The notes beneath the pieces were generated by a model that saw nothing but the letters and a program-made list of their open reading frames with translations, had not been told where the DNA came from and did not search any database. The translations under genes were made by a program, and so were the position numbers. From NCBI GenBank assembly GCA_966211765.1, contig CBIHOV010000033.1, positions 39,740-103,739 of the forward strand: 64,000 nucleotides of DNA, written 5' to 3'. The DNA is from Paraflavitalea sp966211765. Its GTDB lineage: Bacteria; Bacteroidota; Bacteroidia; Chitinophagales; Chitinophagaceae. Below, in pieces: positions 27,311-36,264 of this stretch. Position 1 is the stretch's first letter. Every line of letters begins with the position of its first letter.

Positions 27311-28585
27311 ATGAAACAGGTTAAAAACATCCTTGCCGCCACTGCGCTCTTCGGAACACTGGCTTTGCAGGGCTCTACCGCCAATGCACAGGATGAACCT
27401 GTCATCCGCGCTTACCAGGTACATATTCCCAAAGCCGACCTCACGGACCTTCGCAAGCGAATCCGTGCAACGAGATGGCCCGACCAGGAAACGGTGGCCG
27501 ATCGATCACAAGGAGCCAAGCTTGCGCAATTGAAAGGCCTGGTACAATACTGGGGTACGGATTACGATTGGCGAAAAGCAGAAGCGAAGCTGAATGCGTT
27601 GCCACAGTTCATGACGACGATCGACGGTGTTGATATTCATTTTATTCATGTTCGCTCCAAGGAGCCCAATGCGCTTCCAATGATCATCACGCATGGATGG
27701 CCAGGTTCTGTATTTGAATTTTTGAAAGTCGTTGGTCCTTTAACAGACCCTACGGCCTATGGTGGAAAAGCAGGAGATGCCTTTGATGTAGTGATCCCTT
27801 CTTTACCGGGCTTTGGCTTCTCGGGCAAGCCTACGGTAACGGGCTGGAGTCCTGACCGCATTGCGAAAGCCTGGGCTGAACTGATGAAGCGCCTGGGATA
27901 CACCCGCTATGTTGCCCAGGGAGGCGATTGGGGCGCTGGGGTCGTCAACTCAATGGCTCGTCAGGCACCGGCAGGGTTGCTGGCGATCCACAATAACTTA
28001 CCGGCAACCGTACCTGCAGAAGTGGGCGCCGCACTGGCCGCCGGCGGACCGGCGCCTGCCGGGCTTTCGGACAAGGAACGCGCTGTATTCGACGTGCTGC
28101 TTGCATTCAACAAAACAGGCGGCACGGCCTACCAGGTGACGATGGCCGGCCGGCCGCAGGCGGTGGGTTATGGAATTACAGATTCTCCGGCAGGCCTGGC
28201 AGCCTGGCTGCTGGTACATCCTGGTTTTGCACTGTGGACCTATGGTGAGCAACCTGAACAGACACCGTCGAAGGATGAGGTGCTGGATGACATCACGCTG
28301 TACTGGCTCACGAATACAGCCACCTCAGCAGCCCGGATCTACTGGGAGAACATGGGAAAAAGTATTATCAGCGCCGGAGCACAGAAGACCAGCGAGATCT
28401 CCCTACCGGTAGCCATCACGGTATTTCCGGAGGATGTGTACAGAGCCCCGGAAAGCTGGTCAAGGCGGGCCTATCGCAACCTGATCTATTTCCATGAAGT
28501 AGACAAAGGCGGGCACTTCGCCAGTTGGGAACAGCCACAGCTTTTTGCAGCAGAAATGAGACTGGCTTTCCAATCATTTCGTTAA
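27311..28585 (+). CDS. exported epoxide hydrolase, copy 2
   Basis: 424 residues, collinear with the 24.9-kb gene. Signal peptide TALFGTLALQGSTANAQ; N-terminal domain AYQVHIPKADLTDLRKR; oxyanion HGWPGS; nucleophile Asp206 in QGGDWG; lid YGITDSPAGLAAWLL; His402 in KGGHFASWEQP. Active-site blocks are unchanged between copies, while the middle (residues 210-300) differs, which suggests different substrate pockets. Follows the nitrilase by 24 nt and precedes the cupin by 45 nt. Confidence 0.92.
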   Translation: MKQVKNILAATALFGTLALQGSTANAQDEPVIRAYQVHIPKADLTDLRKRIRATRWPDQETVADRSQGAKLAQLKGLVQYWGTDYDWRKAEAKLNALPQFMTTIDGVDIHFIHVRSKEPNALPMIITHGWPGSVFEFLKVVGPLTDPTAYGGKAGDAFDVVIPSLPGFGFSGKPTVTGWSPDRIAKAWAELMKRLGYTRYVAQGGDWGAGVVNSMARQAPAGLLAIHNNLPATVPAEVGAALAAGGPAPAGLSDKERAVFDVLLAFNKTGGTAYQVTMAGRPQAVGYGITDSPAGLAAWLLVHPGFALWTYGEQPEQTPSKDEVLDDITLYWLTNTATSAARIYWENMGKSIISAGAQKTSEISLPVAITVFPEDVYRAPESWSRRAYRNLIYFHEVDKGGHFASWEQPQLFAAEMRLAFQSFR

Positions 28586-28630
28586 GGGTAAACAACAAAT
28601 CTTATCAAGCATCTCTTCAAATAAAAAATC

Positions 28631-29038
28631 ATGAAATTATTAGCTATCGCCAGTATGAGCTTATTGCTGGCATCAACAGACTTAACCAGCAATGGCCAAC
28701 CCGTGAAACCACAGCAGCCGGGCATCAAACGCACGGAACTGCAGCGGCACGATATCAGTACCCGCGGACACGAAGCAGTACAAGTGCGCATTGACTTTGC
28801 AGCAGGCTCTGCCTTTGGCAAACATACGCATCCGGGTGAAGAAGTGATCTATGTGCTCGAAGGAACGCTGGAGTACCAGGTAGAAGGCAAGGCCCCGGTA
28901 ACGCTTAAGGCCGGCGAGGTACTGTTCATTCCGGCCGGCGTGGTCCACGCGGCAAAGAATGTGGGCAAAAGCAACGGCGCAGAGCTCGCTACTTACATTG
29001 TAGAAAAAGGAAAACCCATTGTAACGCTAGTGAAGTAA
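28631..29038 (+). CDS. exported cupin-domain protein
   Basis: 135 residues with a signal peptide (LLAIASMSLLLASTDL). A single cupin barrel carries both metal motifs: KHTHPGEEVIYVLEGTLEY (two His and a Glu) and GEVLFIPAGVVHAAKN (third His). Such small cupins bind Mn, Fe or Zn and act as dioxygenase- or isomerase-like enzymes or as metal/substrate sensors. Its place between the epoxide hydrolase and thioredoxin genes suggests it is part of the same stress/catabolic transcript. Confidence 0.85.
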   Translation: MKLLAIASMSLLLASTDLTSNGQPVKPQQPGIKRTELQRHDISTRGHEAVQVRIDFAAGSAFGKHTHPGEEVIYVLEGTLEYQVEGKAPVTLKAGEVLFIPAGVVHAAKNVGKSNGAELATYIVEKGKPIVTLVK

Positions 29039-29067
29039 GTATTCACTGAGCATCAATACTTAAAACT

Positions 29068-30132
29068 ATGTCCAGAAGACTCAGTTACCCAGGCGGTATG
29101 TTGTTGACGGCCTCCACGATCTTGTTGTCGGCGCTATTCGGATCTGCCGGGCAAACGCATAGCAAGGAAACCTACCGGGATAAGCCTTCGCTGAGCGGGG
29201 CCACGGGTTGGCTCAACACGGCCCCATTAAACCTGGCCGATCTACGCGGCAAAGTGGTGCTGATCGATTTCTGGACCTATACCTGTATCAACTGGCGACG
29301 CACGCTTCCCTATATCCGTGAGTGGGCTTCCAAATACAAGGAGCAGGGATTGGTGGTTATTGGTATTCATACGCCTGAGTTCTCTTTCGAACAAAAATGG
29401 GACAATGTAAGCAGCGCCATCAAAAGTATGGACATAGGCTATCCTGTAGCGGCGGACAACAATTTTGAGATCTGGCGTTCTTTCGACAATCAATATTGGC
29501 CTGCGCTTTACCTCATCGACGCCAAGGGGAAGATCCGCTATCAAAAATTTGGAGAAGGGGATTATGAAGCATCAGAAAAGATGATCCAGCAGTTATTGAA
29601 AGGCGTTTCTACCAAGGCTGTTCCTTCTACTATCGCAACGCCGCTGGCGGAAGGCTATGAAGCCGCTGCCGACTGGCAAAACATTGGCTCTCCCGAAAGT
29701 TATTTTGGTTATGACCGCGCCCAGGGTTTTGCCTCTCCCGGAAAGCCTGGTGTAGATAAGCAAGTAGCTTATATGCTGCCTAAAAAACTGTTGCTTAATG
29801 AGTGGGCGCTTTCCGGCGAATGGACGATCGGCAAGGAACGCATTTTAGTGAACAGCGGAACAGGCAAGCTCATTTATCGTTTTCATGCCCGCGACCTTCA
29901 CCTGGTGATGGGACCGGCGGAGCCAGGAAAGGCGATCAAATTCCGGGTGCTTATAGACGGCAAGCCGCCCGGTACAGAACATGGAGTGGATACGGACAGC
30001 GATGGGAATGGAACGGTTACTGAGCAGCGTATGTACAATCTTATTCGGCAGCAGGCGCCCATTACGGACCGGGAATTTCAAATTGAATTTGCAGATCCGG
30101 GGGCGGAAGTATTTAACATCACCTTTGGATAG
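29068..30132 (+). CDS. DipZ-like thioredoxin-fold protein with altered CxxC
   Basis: 354 residues. An N-terminal signal/TM segment is followed by a thioredoxin domain of the DipZ/TlpA kind (KVVLIDFWTYTCINWRRTLP; GLVVIGIHTPEFSFE; YPVAADNNFEIWRSFDNQYWP) and the C-terminal DipZ-type beta domain (AQGFASPGKPGVDKQ, SGEWTIGKERI, YRFHARDLHLVMGP). In relatives the active site is CINC; here it is Cys73-Ile-Asn-Trp76, so the resolving cysteine is gone (TGG codon at 29293). It can still form a mixed disulfide or peroxidatic cysteine but cannot cycle as a normal oxidoreductase. Between a cupin and an Ohr gene. Confidence 0.85.
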   Translation: MSRRLSYPGGMLLTASTILLSALFGSAGQTHSKETYRDKPSLSGATGWLNTAPLNLADLRGKVVLIDFWTYTCINWRRTLPYIREWASKYKEQGLVVIGIHTPEFSFEQKWDNVSSAIKSMDIGYPVAADNNFEIWRSFDNQYWPALYLIDAKGKIRYQKFGEGDYEASEKMIQQLLKGVSTKAVPSTIATPLAEGYEAAADWQNIGSPESYFGYDRAQGFASPGKPGVDKQVAYMLPKKLLLNEWALSGEWTIGKERILVNSGTGKLIYRFHARDLHLVMGPAEPGKAIKFRVLIDGKPPGTEHGVDTDSDGNGTVTEQRMYNLIRQQAPITDREFQIEFADPGAEVFNITFG

Positions 30133-30148
30133 ACCAAGGCATGCAATC

Positions 30149-30172
30149 ATTCATCATTCATCATTCATCATT
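30149..30172 (+). repeat. ATTCATC microsatellite
   Basis: Three perfect copies of the 7-bp unit ATTCATC (30149-30169) plus ATT, 13-36 nt upstream of the Ohr start and just past the DipZ-like stop. Such repeats can slip and change spacing in a promoter or leader. Confidence 0.6.
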
Positions 30173-30184
30173 AAACATACGATC

Positions 30185-30613
30185 ATGGGAACAATCACAC
30201 AACCCAAAAAGGTATTGTATACCGCTAAGACGCATACGACGGGTGGCCGCGAACGGGGCGTTGCCCGCAGCTCAGATGGCCACCTGGACATCAGATTGTC
30301 TACACCCGGCACGGATGGAACAGGTACCAACCCCGAACAATTGTTTGCTGCGGGCTGGTCGGCCTGTTTTGAAGGAGCGCTGGATATCGCTGCCCGTAAA
30401 AGACGTATTGCGCTTCCACCAGAAACGGCCATTGATGCGGAAGTTGATCTCTGTTCGGATAAAACAGGGTTCTCGCTGCAAGCCCGGTTGAATGTGAGCA
30501 TTCCCGGGGTGGACAGGGACATTGCGCAGCAATTGGTAGAGGAAGCCTATCAAACCTGTCCTTATTCCAAAGCAATCAAAGGGAATGTAGAAGTGGAGTA
30601 CAATTTGGTGTAG
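30185..30613 (+). CDS. ohr: organic hydroperoxide resistance protein (Ohr/OsmC)
   Basis: 142 residues from the ATG at 30185, giving the normal Ohr length. The pattern is VLYTAKTHTTGGRERGVARSS, NPEQLFAAGWSACFEGAL with the peroxidatic Cys61, and YQTCPYSKAIKGN with the resolving Cys125. Ohr reduces organic and fatty-acid hydroperoxides in the cytosol using lipoyl proteins. It fits the surrounding set of epoxide, nitrile and thiol genes as the hydroperoxide arm. No OhrR repressor is adjacent. Confidence 0.93.
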   Translation: MGTITQPKKVLYTAKTHTTGGRERGVARSSDGHLDIRLSTPGTDGTGTNPEQLFAAGWSACFEGALDIAARKRRIALPPETAIDAEVDLCSDKTGFSLQARLNVSIPGVDRDIAQQLVEEAYQTCPYSKAIKGNVEVEYNLV

Positions 30614-30634
30614 TGTTCAATAAAAATAAAAGCC

Positions 30635-31327
30635 ATGGATCAACATTCAGTAAGGGGGTTCGCCAGGTATGGTGTGTACGAGCCCAAAAGGACGGGTATT
30701 CTGCTGGTAGACCCGTACAATGATTTCATCCATCCGGATGGTAAATCGTATAACAAATCAAAGGAAGTAATTGAGGGGGTTCACCTGCTTCAAAATATGG
30801 GCAAGGTGATCAAGACAGCGCGTGATATGAAAATACAGGTGTTCTATGTTCCGCATCACCGCGCCGAACCGCGTGATTATGTGGATTGGAAATACCCGAC
30901 GGGGAGCCAGCTTTCGACCGGTGAGCGGCAGGTGTTTGCGAAGGGTACCTGGGGTGGTACATTCCACGATGACTTCCAGCCACAACCGGGTGATATCATC
31001 ATCAAGGAACACTGGGCGCAAAGTGGTTTTGCCAATACGGACCTCGACCAGCAACTGAAGCAACATGATATCGACAGGATCATCCTGATCGGTATGCTGG
31101 CCAATACCTGTATCGAGTCGACGGGTCGTTTTGGTATGGAACTGGGTTATCATGTTACGCTGGTAAGAGATGCCAGTGCTGCCAATACCTTTGAAAATAT
31201 GCATGCCGCCCATGAAATCAACGGGCCCACTTTCGCACATGCTATTCTCACTACGGAAGAACTGTTGGACGTTCTTCATGGCAAACCGGTACCGTCGATC
31301 TATGAACCATCCTCCACCTCCAAATAA
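30635..31327 (+). CDS. cysteine hydrolase, isochorismatase-like
   Basis: 230 residues with the isochorismatase-like triad: Asp26 in ILLVDPYNDF, Lys124 in DIIIKEHWAQSGF and Cys159 in GMLANTCIEST. The LANTCIEST motif with the cysteine marks an active amidohydrolase rather than an isochorismatase (which has Gly there). The substrate is probably a small amide or imide. Starts 21 nt after Ohr and ends 22 nt before the SRPBCC-like gene. Confidence 0.88.
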   Translation: MDQHSVRGFARYGVYEPKRTGILLVDPYNDFIHPDGKSYNKSKEVIEGVHLLQNMGKVIKTARDMKIQVFYVPHHRAEPRDYVDWKYPTGSQLSTGERQVFAKGTWGGTFHDDFQPQPGDIIIKEHWAQSGFANTDLDQQLKQHDIDRIILIGMLANTCIESTGRFGMELGYHVTLVRDASAANTFENMHAAHEINGPTFAHAILTTEELLDVLHGKPVPSIYEPSSTSK

Positions 31328-31349
31328 TAAACAATAAAAAGATCAAGCC

Positions 31350-31877
31350 ATGAAAATAGCAGAACAACTGGTTGATTCCAGTTTCAGTGCCATCATCAAT
31401 GCACCCATTGAAAAGATCAATATACCGGAATGGGCCTTTAATTTGCCGGAGGCAGAATACCAGGGTTGTTCGCCGGCGCATGTTTCGGCAGGACAAACCA
31501 TCGGGCCCGACGGACGGCGCATGTCGATCAATGTAGAAGTGCTCGGTGGCAGTCCGATGGTACAGCATTACCAGGAAGAATTGTCGCAGCCTGATCATCT
31601 TGTGCTGACGTCTTTCTCGGATGTATTTTCGCCCACGGGCCGTTTGGTAATCCATGTTCAATGGGAACTCTCCGTGAAAGCCATCAGTGCTACGCAATGT
31701 GAATTTACCAACAGGGTGGTAACGCATGCTACTGAAGATATGAAGCATAGCCTGGAGCGTCAGGGCATTCCTTTCGAATTGTTCAAAGCACAGCGGCAGC
31801 CTGTTTCCATCGACCACAACCGGCTGGAAACACCTTTATTTGCGGCAAGCCTTGAGCGGGCGGCACTGCGTGCGTAA
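31350..31877 (+). CDS. SRPBCC-like protein, function unknown
   Basis: 175 residues. The start STITNAP-like pattern (SSFSAIINAPIEKINIPEW), the beta-strand run VLTSFSDVFSPTGRLVIHVQ and the long C-terminal helix (MKHSLERQGIPFELFKAQR) fit a START/SRPBCC ligand-binding cup, but the match is not strong. No catalytic residue can be named. It ends the long same-strand run that begins at the first epoxide hydrolase, so it is likely in that transcript. Confidence 0.6.
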   Translation: MKIAEQLVDSSFSAIINAPIEKINIPEWAFNLPEAEYQGCSPAHVSAGQTIGPDGRRMSINVEVLGGSPMVQHYQEELSQPDHLVLTSFSDVFSPTGRLVIHVQWELSVKAISATQCEFTNRVVTHATEDMKHSLERQGIPFELFKAQRQPVSIDHNRLETPLFAASLERAALRA

Positions 31878-31930
31878 AAAATATTGGAGTCAGGCTGCTG
31901 CTGTCTGGGAACAGGGCATTCGTTTTCCGG

Positions 31931-31938
31931 TAAGTTTG
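31931..31938 (+). promoter_or_regulatory. -7 box candidate for the first TPR-kinase gene
   Basis: TAAGTTTG matches TAnnTTTG exactly and lies 27-34 nt before the ATG at 31965. It supports that ATG over an earlier in-frame one, which would put the promoter inside the gene. Confidence 0.45.
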
Positions 31939-31964
31939 GTACATTCGTCATAAACCAGGGAGGC

Positions 31965-33962
31965 ATGACGAACAGGCTCTTAAGTATTGGATTTCTTATG
32001 CTGTTACTATTACCTGCAAAGTCGCAGGTAGGGCCTTCTACGGCTGAGGAAAGGAAAAATGCACTCCTGGCAGTAATTGACAGCTGCAAAAAAGCAGGCG
32101 ATAAGCTGAAGGAAGAAGCGACCTGGAAGGAACTGGCCGTGGAGACGGGCATAGAACAGTCGTTGCTGCCCTTCAAACAAAGCTGTTATGAAAATGCCAT
32201 GGCATTGGCCGCGCAACGGGATGATAAGAATGCGGAAATGGATTATTTCAGGAATATCGCCGACATTCATTTACAACAAGGCAAGCTTGACCTTGCTGAG
32301 CGCGAGTTGTTCGGGATATTAAAGGAAGCCAAAAACATAAAGCCTGTTTATACGATGTATACCTACGACCTGCTATCCGCGGTGTATATATTCAAAGGGC
32401 AATATGATAGTGCGCTTTCCTATGGACTCAAAACGGTGAGGTTGATGCAGGCTATCGGCGATTCAGGGCAGGCGGCTACCTTTTATGACCGGCTTTCAGC
32501 TATCTATGATCATCTTGGTAAACCAGCGGAAAGTCTGGAATGGGCAAAGAAGGCCCTGGTTCATGCCGATGTTGAAAATGCTGGTTCAGACCGGTTCACA
32601 AAAGTCAACTATGTAGCTTATCGTTACCTCAGGCAAGGAAAAGCCCGGGAAGCGTTGGCATTTATGCAGGAGCAATTGGGCAAAAAGAAACCGGTAACAG
32701 TTGATGACCAGCGAAACGTACAACGAACATTGGGTGACTGCTATGTTGCCGTAAAAGATTATAACCAGGCGGAAAGATCTTATCTCGAAATGCTCAGGCG
32801 GGGTGATGAGCAAGGGAATGACCTGGCAGCTCAGGACAGAGCGTACGACAACTGTTCCATGGGGACTTTCTATTATGGCCGGGGTAACTATCAAAAGGCA
32901 CTTTTTTTCATAGAGAACGCATTAAAGAACTATGAAAAGAGCGGGCTGCTTCCGCATAGAAAGTTGATGCATTCGTACCTATTTAAAGTAGACTCCGCTT
33001 TGGGTAATTATGTGGGAGCCATCAAACAGTTGAACGAAAGCAACAGATTGGGGGATTCCATTTTTACCATTGAAAAGAACCAACAGATCGAAGAGCTGCA
33101 GGTCAAATACGAAACGGACGAAAAAGACAAGAACCTTAAGCTGCTGGAAGGAAAGGAAAAACTGGCGCAGGCAAAACTAGCGCATGCTGTAAGCACCCGG
33201 AGCTGGATCATTGCGGGCGCCTGTATGCTGCTGATCATTGCGGGGCTGCTTTACCGGCAGACGCGCATGCGAAAAAGGAACAACAGGATCATCCACAACA
33301 AAAACGATCAGCTACAGCATTTGGTGAAGGAAAAGGAATGGCTGTTGAAGGAAGTACACCACCGGGTAAAGAACAATTTACACACGGTGATCGGCCTGCT
33401 GGAATCGCAGGCGGCCTACCTGGAAGATGATGCGCTAAAGGCGAACGAGATCAGTAAACACCGCATCTATGCGATGTCGCTCATTCACCAGCAATTGTAC
33501 AAAGCAGAAGATATCAAGACGATCGATATGTCGGTGTACCTGCCTGAACTGGTGGATTATCTCGGTGAAAGTTTCGGCACCGGGCGGCAAATCCGTTTCC
33601 AACTGGCTATTGAACCGCTGAAGCTGGGTGTATCACAAGCGATCCCCATAGCGCTGATCGTGAATGAAGCGGTTACCAATTCGATCAAATACGCCTATCC
33701 TTCCGGTAAACCAGGCACCATCAGTGTGCGCCTCCAACAAACCGGTGAACAGATCAACCTGGAGATAGCAGATGACGGGATCGGGATGGATCCGGCCATT
33801 ACGGAGGCGGAATCCACTTCGCTGGGATTGAAACTGATGAAGGGGCTTAGTGAAGATATTGACGGAGTGATCAGTTTTACCAATGATAAGGGCACCAGGA
33901 TACTGATCAGTTTTAGTCCTGATCCATTGAATGAACCCAATGACCTCTCAAAATACAACTAG
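31965..33962 (+). CDS. TPR-sensor histidine kinase (HisKA_2 type), copy 1
   Basis: 665 residues from the ATG at 31965. Signal sequence (LLSIGFLMLLLLPAKSQ), periplasmic TPR array to about residue 390, a coiled-coil, one TM helix (SWIIAGACMLLIIAGLLY), then cytoplasmic HisKA_2 with His465-His466 in VHHRVKNNLHTVIG and the ATP-binding NEAVTNSIKYAYPSG and ADDGIGMDP. It is a membrane kinase of the HWE/HisKA_2 class sensing by its TPR domain. No receiver is fused. The second kinase follows at once, and a sigma-54 response regulator lies convergent beyond it. Confidence 0.92.
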   Translation: MTNRLLSIGFLMLLLLPAKSQVGPSTAEERKNALLAVIDSCKKAGDKLKEEATWKELAVETGIEQSLLPFKQSCYENAMALAAQRDDKNAEMDYFRNIADIHLQQGKLDLAERELFGILKEAKNIKPVYTMYTYDLLSAVYIFKGQYDSALSYGLKTVRLMQAIGDSGQAATFYDRLSAIYDHLGKPAESLEWAKKALVHADVENAGSDRFTKVNYVAYRYLRQGKAREALAFMQEQLGKKKPVTVDDQRNVQRTLGDCYVAVKDYNQAERSYLEMLRRGDEQGNDLAAQDRAYDNCSMGTFYYGRGNYQKALFFIENALKNYEKSGLLPHRKLMHSYLFKVDSALGNYVGAIKQLNESNRLGDSIFTIEKNQQIEELQVKYETDEKDKNLKLLEGKEKLAQAKLAHAVSTRSWIIAGACMLLIIAGLLYRQTRMRKRNNRIIHNKNDQLQHLVKEKEWLLKEVHHRVKNNLHTVIGLLESQAAYLEDDALKANEISKHRIYAMSLIHQQLYKAEDIKTIDMSVYLPELVDYLGESFGTGRQIRFQLAIEPLKLGVSQAIPIALIVNEAVTNSIKYAYPSGKPGTISVRLQQTGEQINLEIADDGIGMDPAITEAESTSLGLKLMKGLSEDIDGVISFTNDKGTRILISFSPDPLNEPNDLSKYN

Positions 33963-34033
33963 TTCTGGGGTAAAATTGCTATATTCCTGATAAGAATAAA
34001 GGTTGGCGGGCATTCCTCATCAAAGATGCAGGC

Positions 34034-36253
34034 ATGAAAAAAATGTTTCTATCATGTGTGCTTTCTGCTTTCCTGGTGTTACCAGGGAAGGCGCAGGTAA
34101 ATTCCAGCTATAACAACCGGCTGTTAAAGGAGTTTGCACAAAGTAAACCGGACAGCACCCGTATCGACTATTTCCTACAACTGGCTAACTATTACTTTGA
34201 TAAAACCGACCTGGTGAACCACCTGGATAGTACGGCATTCTATCTGAAGGAGGCGCAGCAGATGAATGAAAGCTTTCCTAGGGTGGATCTCAAAAACCGG
34301 ACAGCTCTTCTGTCGGCAAGACTTTATTGCAAACAGCACCCCGATGCTGATGTGAAAAAGATCTTTCTTGCTGTGATAGACAGTTTCAAAAGATCAGGTG
34401 ATCTGCTTCGGGAACAAGAAACCTGGGTGGAATTGGGCATGCGGACCGAGCTTGATCAGCAACCTTCGGCATTCAAAATAACCTGTTACCAAAATGCTTT
34501 GTTATTGGCCAGGCAACGGAATGACAAGGACGCGGAAATGTCTATATCGAGGGATATCGCAGATTTCCATTTACAACAACAACAGTTTGAACTTTCTGAG
34601 CGCGAGTTGTTCCAGATATTAAAAGAAGAGAAAAAAATAAGGCCCCATCATATACTGTTTACTTACGACCTGTTGACCGCCTTGTACACCCAGAAAAGCG
34701 ACTTCAATAAAGCCCTGGTGTATGCATTTAAAACACAAAAAATGATGGAGACTACGGGTGATTCGGCGTATGCATTCACCTTTCATACCCGGCTTTCCGA
34801 CATTTATATGTTGTTGAACAAACCAACCGAGGCTATCAAATGGCAAAAAAAGGCCTTAAATAATGCCATTTATACTAATGCTACAGGATTCTTCTCTGCG
34901 GTATCTTCAATAGTTGATATCTTATTAAAGGAAAGGAAAGCACAGGAGGCATTGAGGTTCCTCCAGCAACAGGTGGCAAAAAGGAAACCAACAGAGATCG
35001 AGCATCAACGGATGGTTCAAAAGGCATTGGGCAATTGCTATGATTCACTCCAGCGATATGAACAGGCAGAAACCAATTATCTCGAAAGGATCAGGTTGGG
35101 CAATGCACCCAGTTTTAATTACTTTGATGAAGCAAAGGCATATGATAATTTCCTGGTAGGAGGCCTTCATAAAAAGTTTAAAAGTTACCATAAAGCCCAT
35201 CAGTACCTGGAAGCTTCATTAAAAATCTATGAAAAACTGGGGATCATTCAGAATATAAGTTATATTGATCTATGGCTTTTTGAAATAGATTCTCTTTTGG
35301 GAGATCATGTAGAGGCCATACAACACCTGCAGCAAAGCAACAGGCTGGCAGACTCTATTCATACTTTGTTAACGAACAAACAGCTCGAAGAGTTACAAAT
35401 TGCCTACAAAACGGATGAAAAAGACAAGAGCATCAAGTTCCTTGAAACAAAGGGGAAACTGGACCAGGTACAATTACAATATGCCAGGAGTGTAAGAAAC
35501 TGGATCATTGCAGGCGCATCTATGCTCCTGATCATCGCAGGGCTGCTATACCGGCAGGCCAGGGTGCGGAAAAAGAATAACAAAATCATCAAGCATAAAA
35601 ATGAACAGCTGCAGCATTTGGTCACAGAGAAGGAATGGTTACTTAAAGAAGTACATCATCGTGTAAAGAACAATTTACATACGGTGATCGGCCTGTTGGA
35701 ATCGCAGGCGGCCTACCTGGAAGATGATGCGCTAAAGGCTAATGAGATCAGCAAACACCGGATCTATGCGATGTCGCTCATCCATCAGCAATTGTACAAA
35801 GCGGAGGATATTAAGACGATCGATATGTCGGTATACCTGCCTGAATTGGTGGATTACCTCAGTGAAAGTTTTGGTACGGAAAGGCATATTCTTTTCCAGC
35901 TTGACATCGAGGCGCTGAAGCTGGGTGTATCACAGGCCATACCGATCGCGCTGATCGTGAATGAAGCGGTTACCAATTCGATCAAATACGCCTTCCCTTC
36001 CGGAAAACCCGGTACGATCCGTGTAAGTATGCATCAAACGGGTGAACAGATCAAGCTGGTGATAGCAGATGATGGGATCGGGATCGATCCGGCCATTACG
36101 GAAGCGGAATCCACTTCGCTGGGTTTGAAACTGATGAAGGGGCTTAGTGAAGATATTGAAGGAGCCATCCGTTTTACCAATGACAAGGGCACGAGGATCG
36201 TGGTCAGTTTTAGTCCTGATGCATTGAATGAACCTACTGGGTTTTCCCAATAG
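34034..36253 (+). CDS. TPR-sensor histidine kinase (HisKA_2 type), copy 2
   Basis: 739 residues, a paralogue of the gene just upstream. It has a signal peptide, a longer TPR region (extra units near residues 25-100), TM helix WIIAGASMLLIIAGLLYRQ, and His541-His542 in VHHRVKNNLHTVIG with NEAVTNSIKYAFPSG. The kinase part is nearly identical to copy 1 at both protein and DNA level, while the TPR part is much more diverged. So the two probably phosphorylate the same partner in response to different inputs. Convergent with the sigma-54 regulator gene, 11 nt apart. Confidence 0.92.
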   Translation: MKKMFLSCVLSAFLVLPGKAQVNSSYNNRLLKEFAQSKPDSTRIDYFLQLANYYFDKTDLVNHLDSTAFYLKEAQQMNESFPRVDLKNRTALLSARLYCKQHPDADVKKIFLAVIDSFKRSGDLLREQETWVELGMRTELDQQPSAFKITCYQNALLLARQRNDKDAEMSISRDIADFHLQQQQFELSERELFQILKEEKKIRPHHILFTYDLLTALYTQKSDFNKALVYAFKTQKMMETTGDSAYAFTFHTRLSDIYMLLNKPTEAIKWQKKALNNAIYTNATGFFSAVSSIVDILLKERKAQEALRFLQQQVAKRKPTEIEHQRMVQKALGNCYDSLQRYEQAETNYLERIRLGNAPSFNYFDEAKAYDNFLVGGLHKKFKSYHKAHQYLEASLKIYEKLGIIQNISYIDLWLFEIDSLLGDHVEAIQHLQQSNRLADSIHTLLTNKQLEELQIAYKTDEKDKSIKFLETKGKLDQVQLQYARSVRNWIIAGASMLLIIAGLLYRQARVRKKNNKIIKHKNEQLQHLVTEKEWLLKEVHHRVKNNLHTVIGLLESQAAYLEDDALKANEISKHRIYAMSLIHQQLYKAEDIKTIDMSVYLPELVDYLSESFGTERHILFQLDIEALKLGVSQAIPIALIVNEAVTNSIKYAFPSGKPGTIRVSMHQTGEQIKLVIADDGIGIDPAITEAESTSLGLKLMKGLSEDIEGAIRFTNDKGTRIVVSFSPDALNEPTGFSQ

Positions 36254-36264
36254 CGCTGGTCCTA

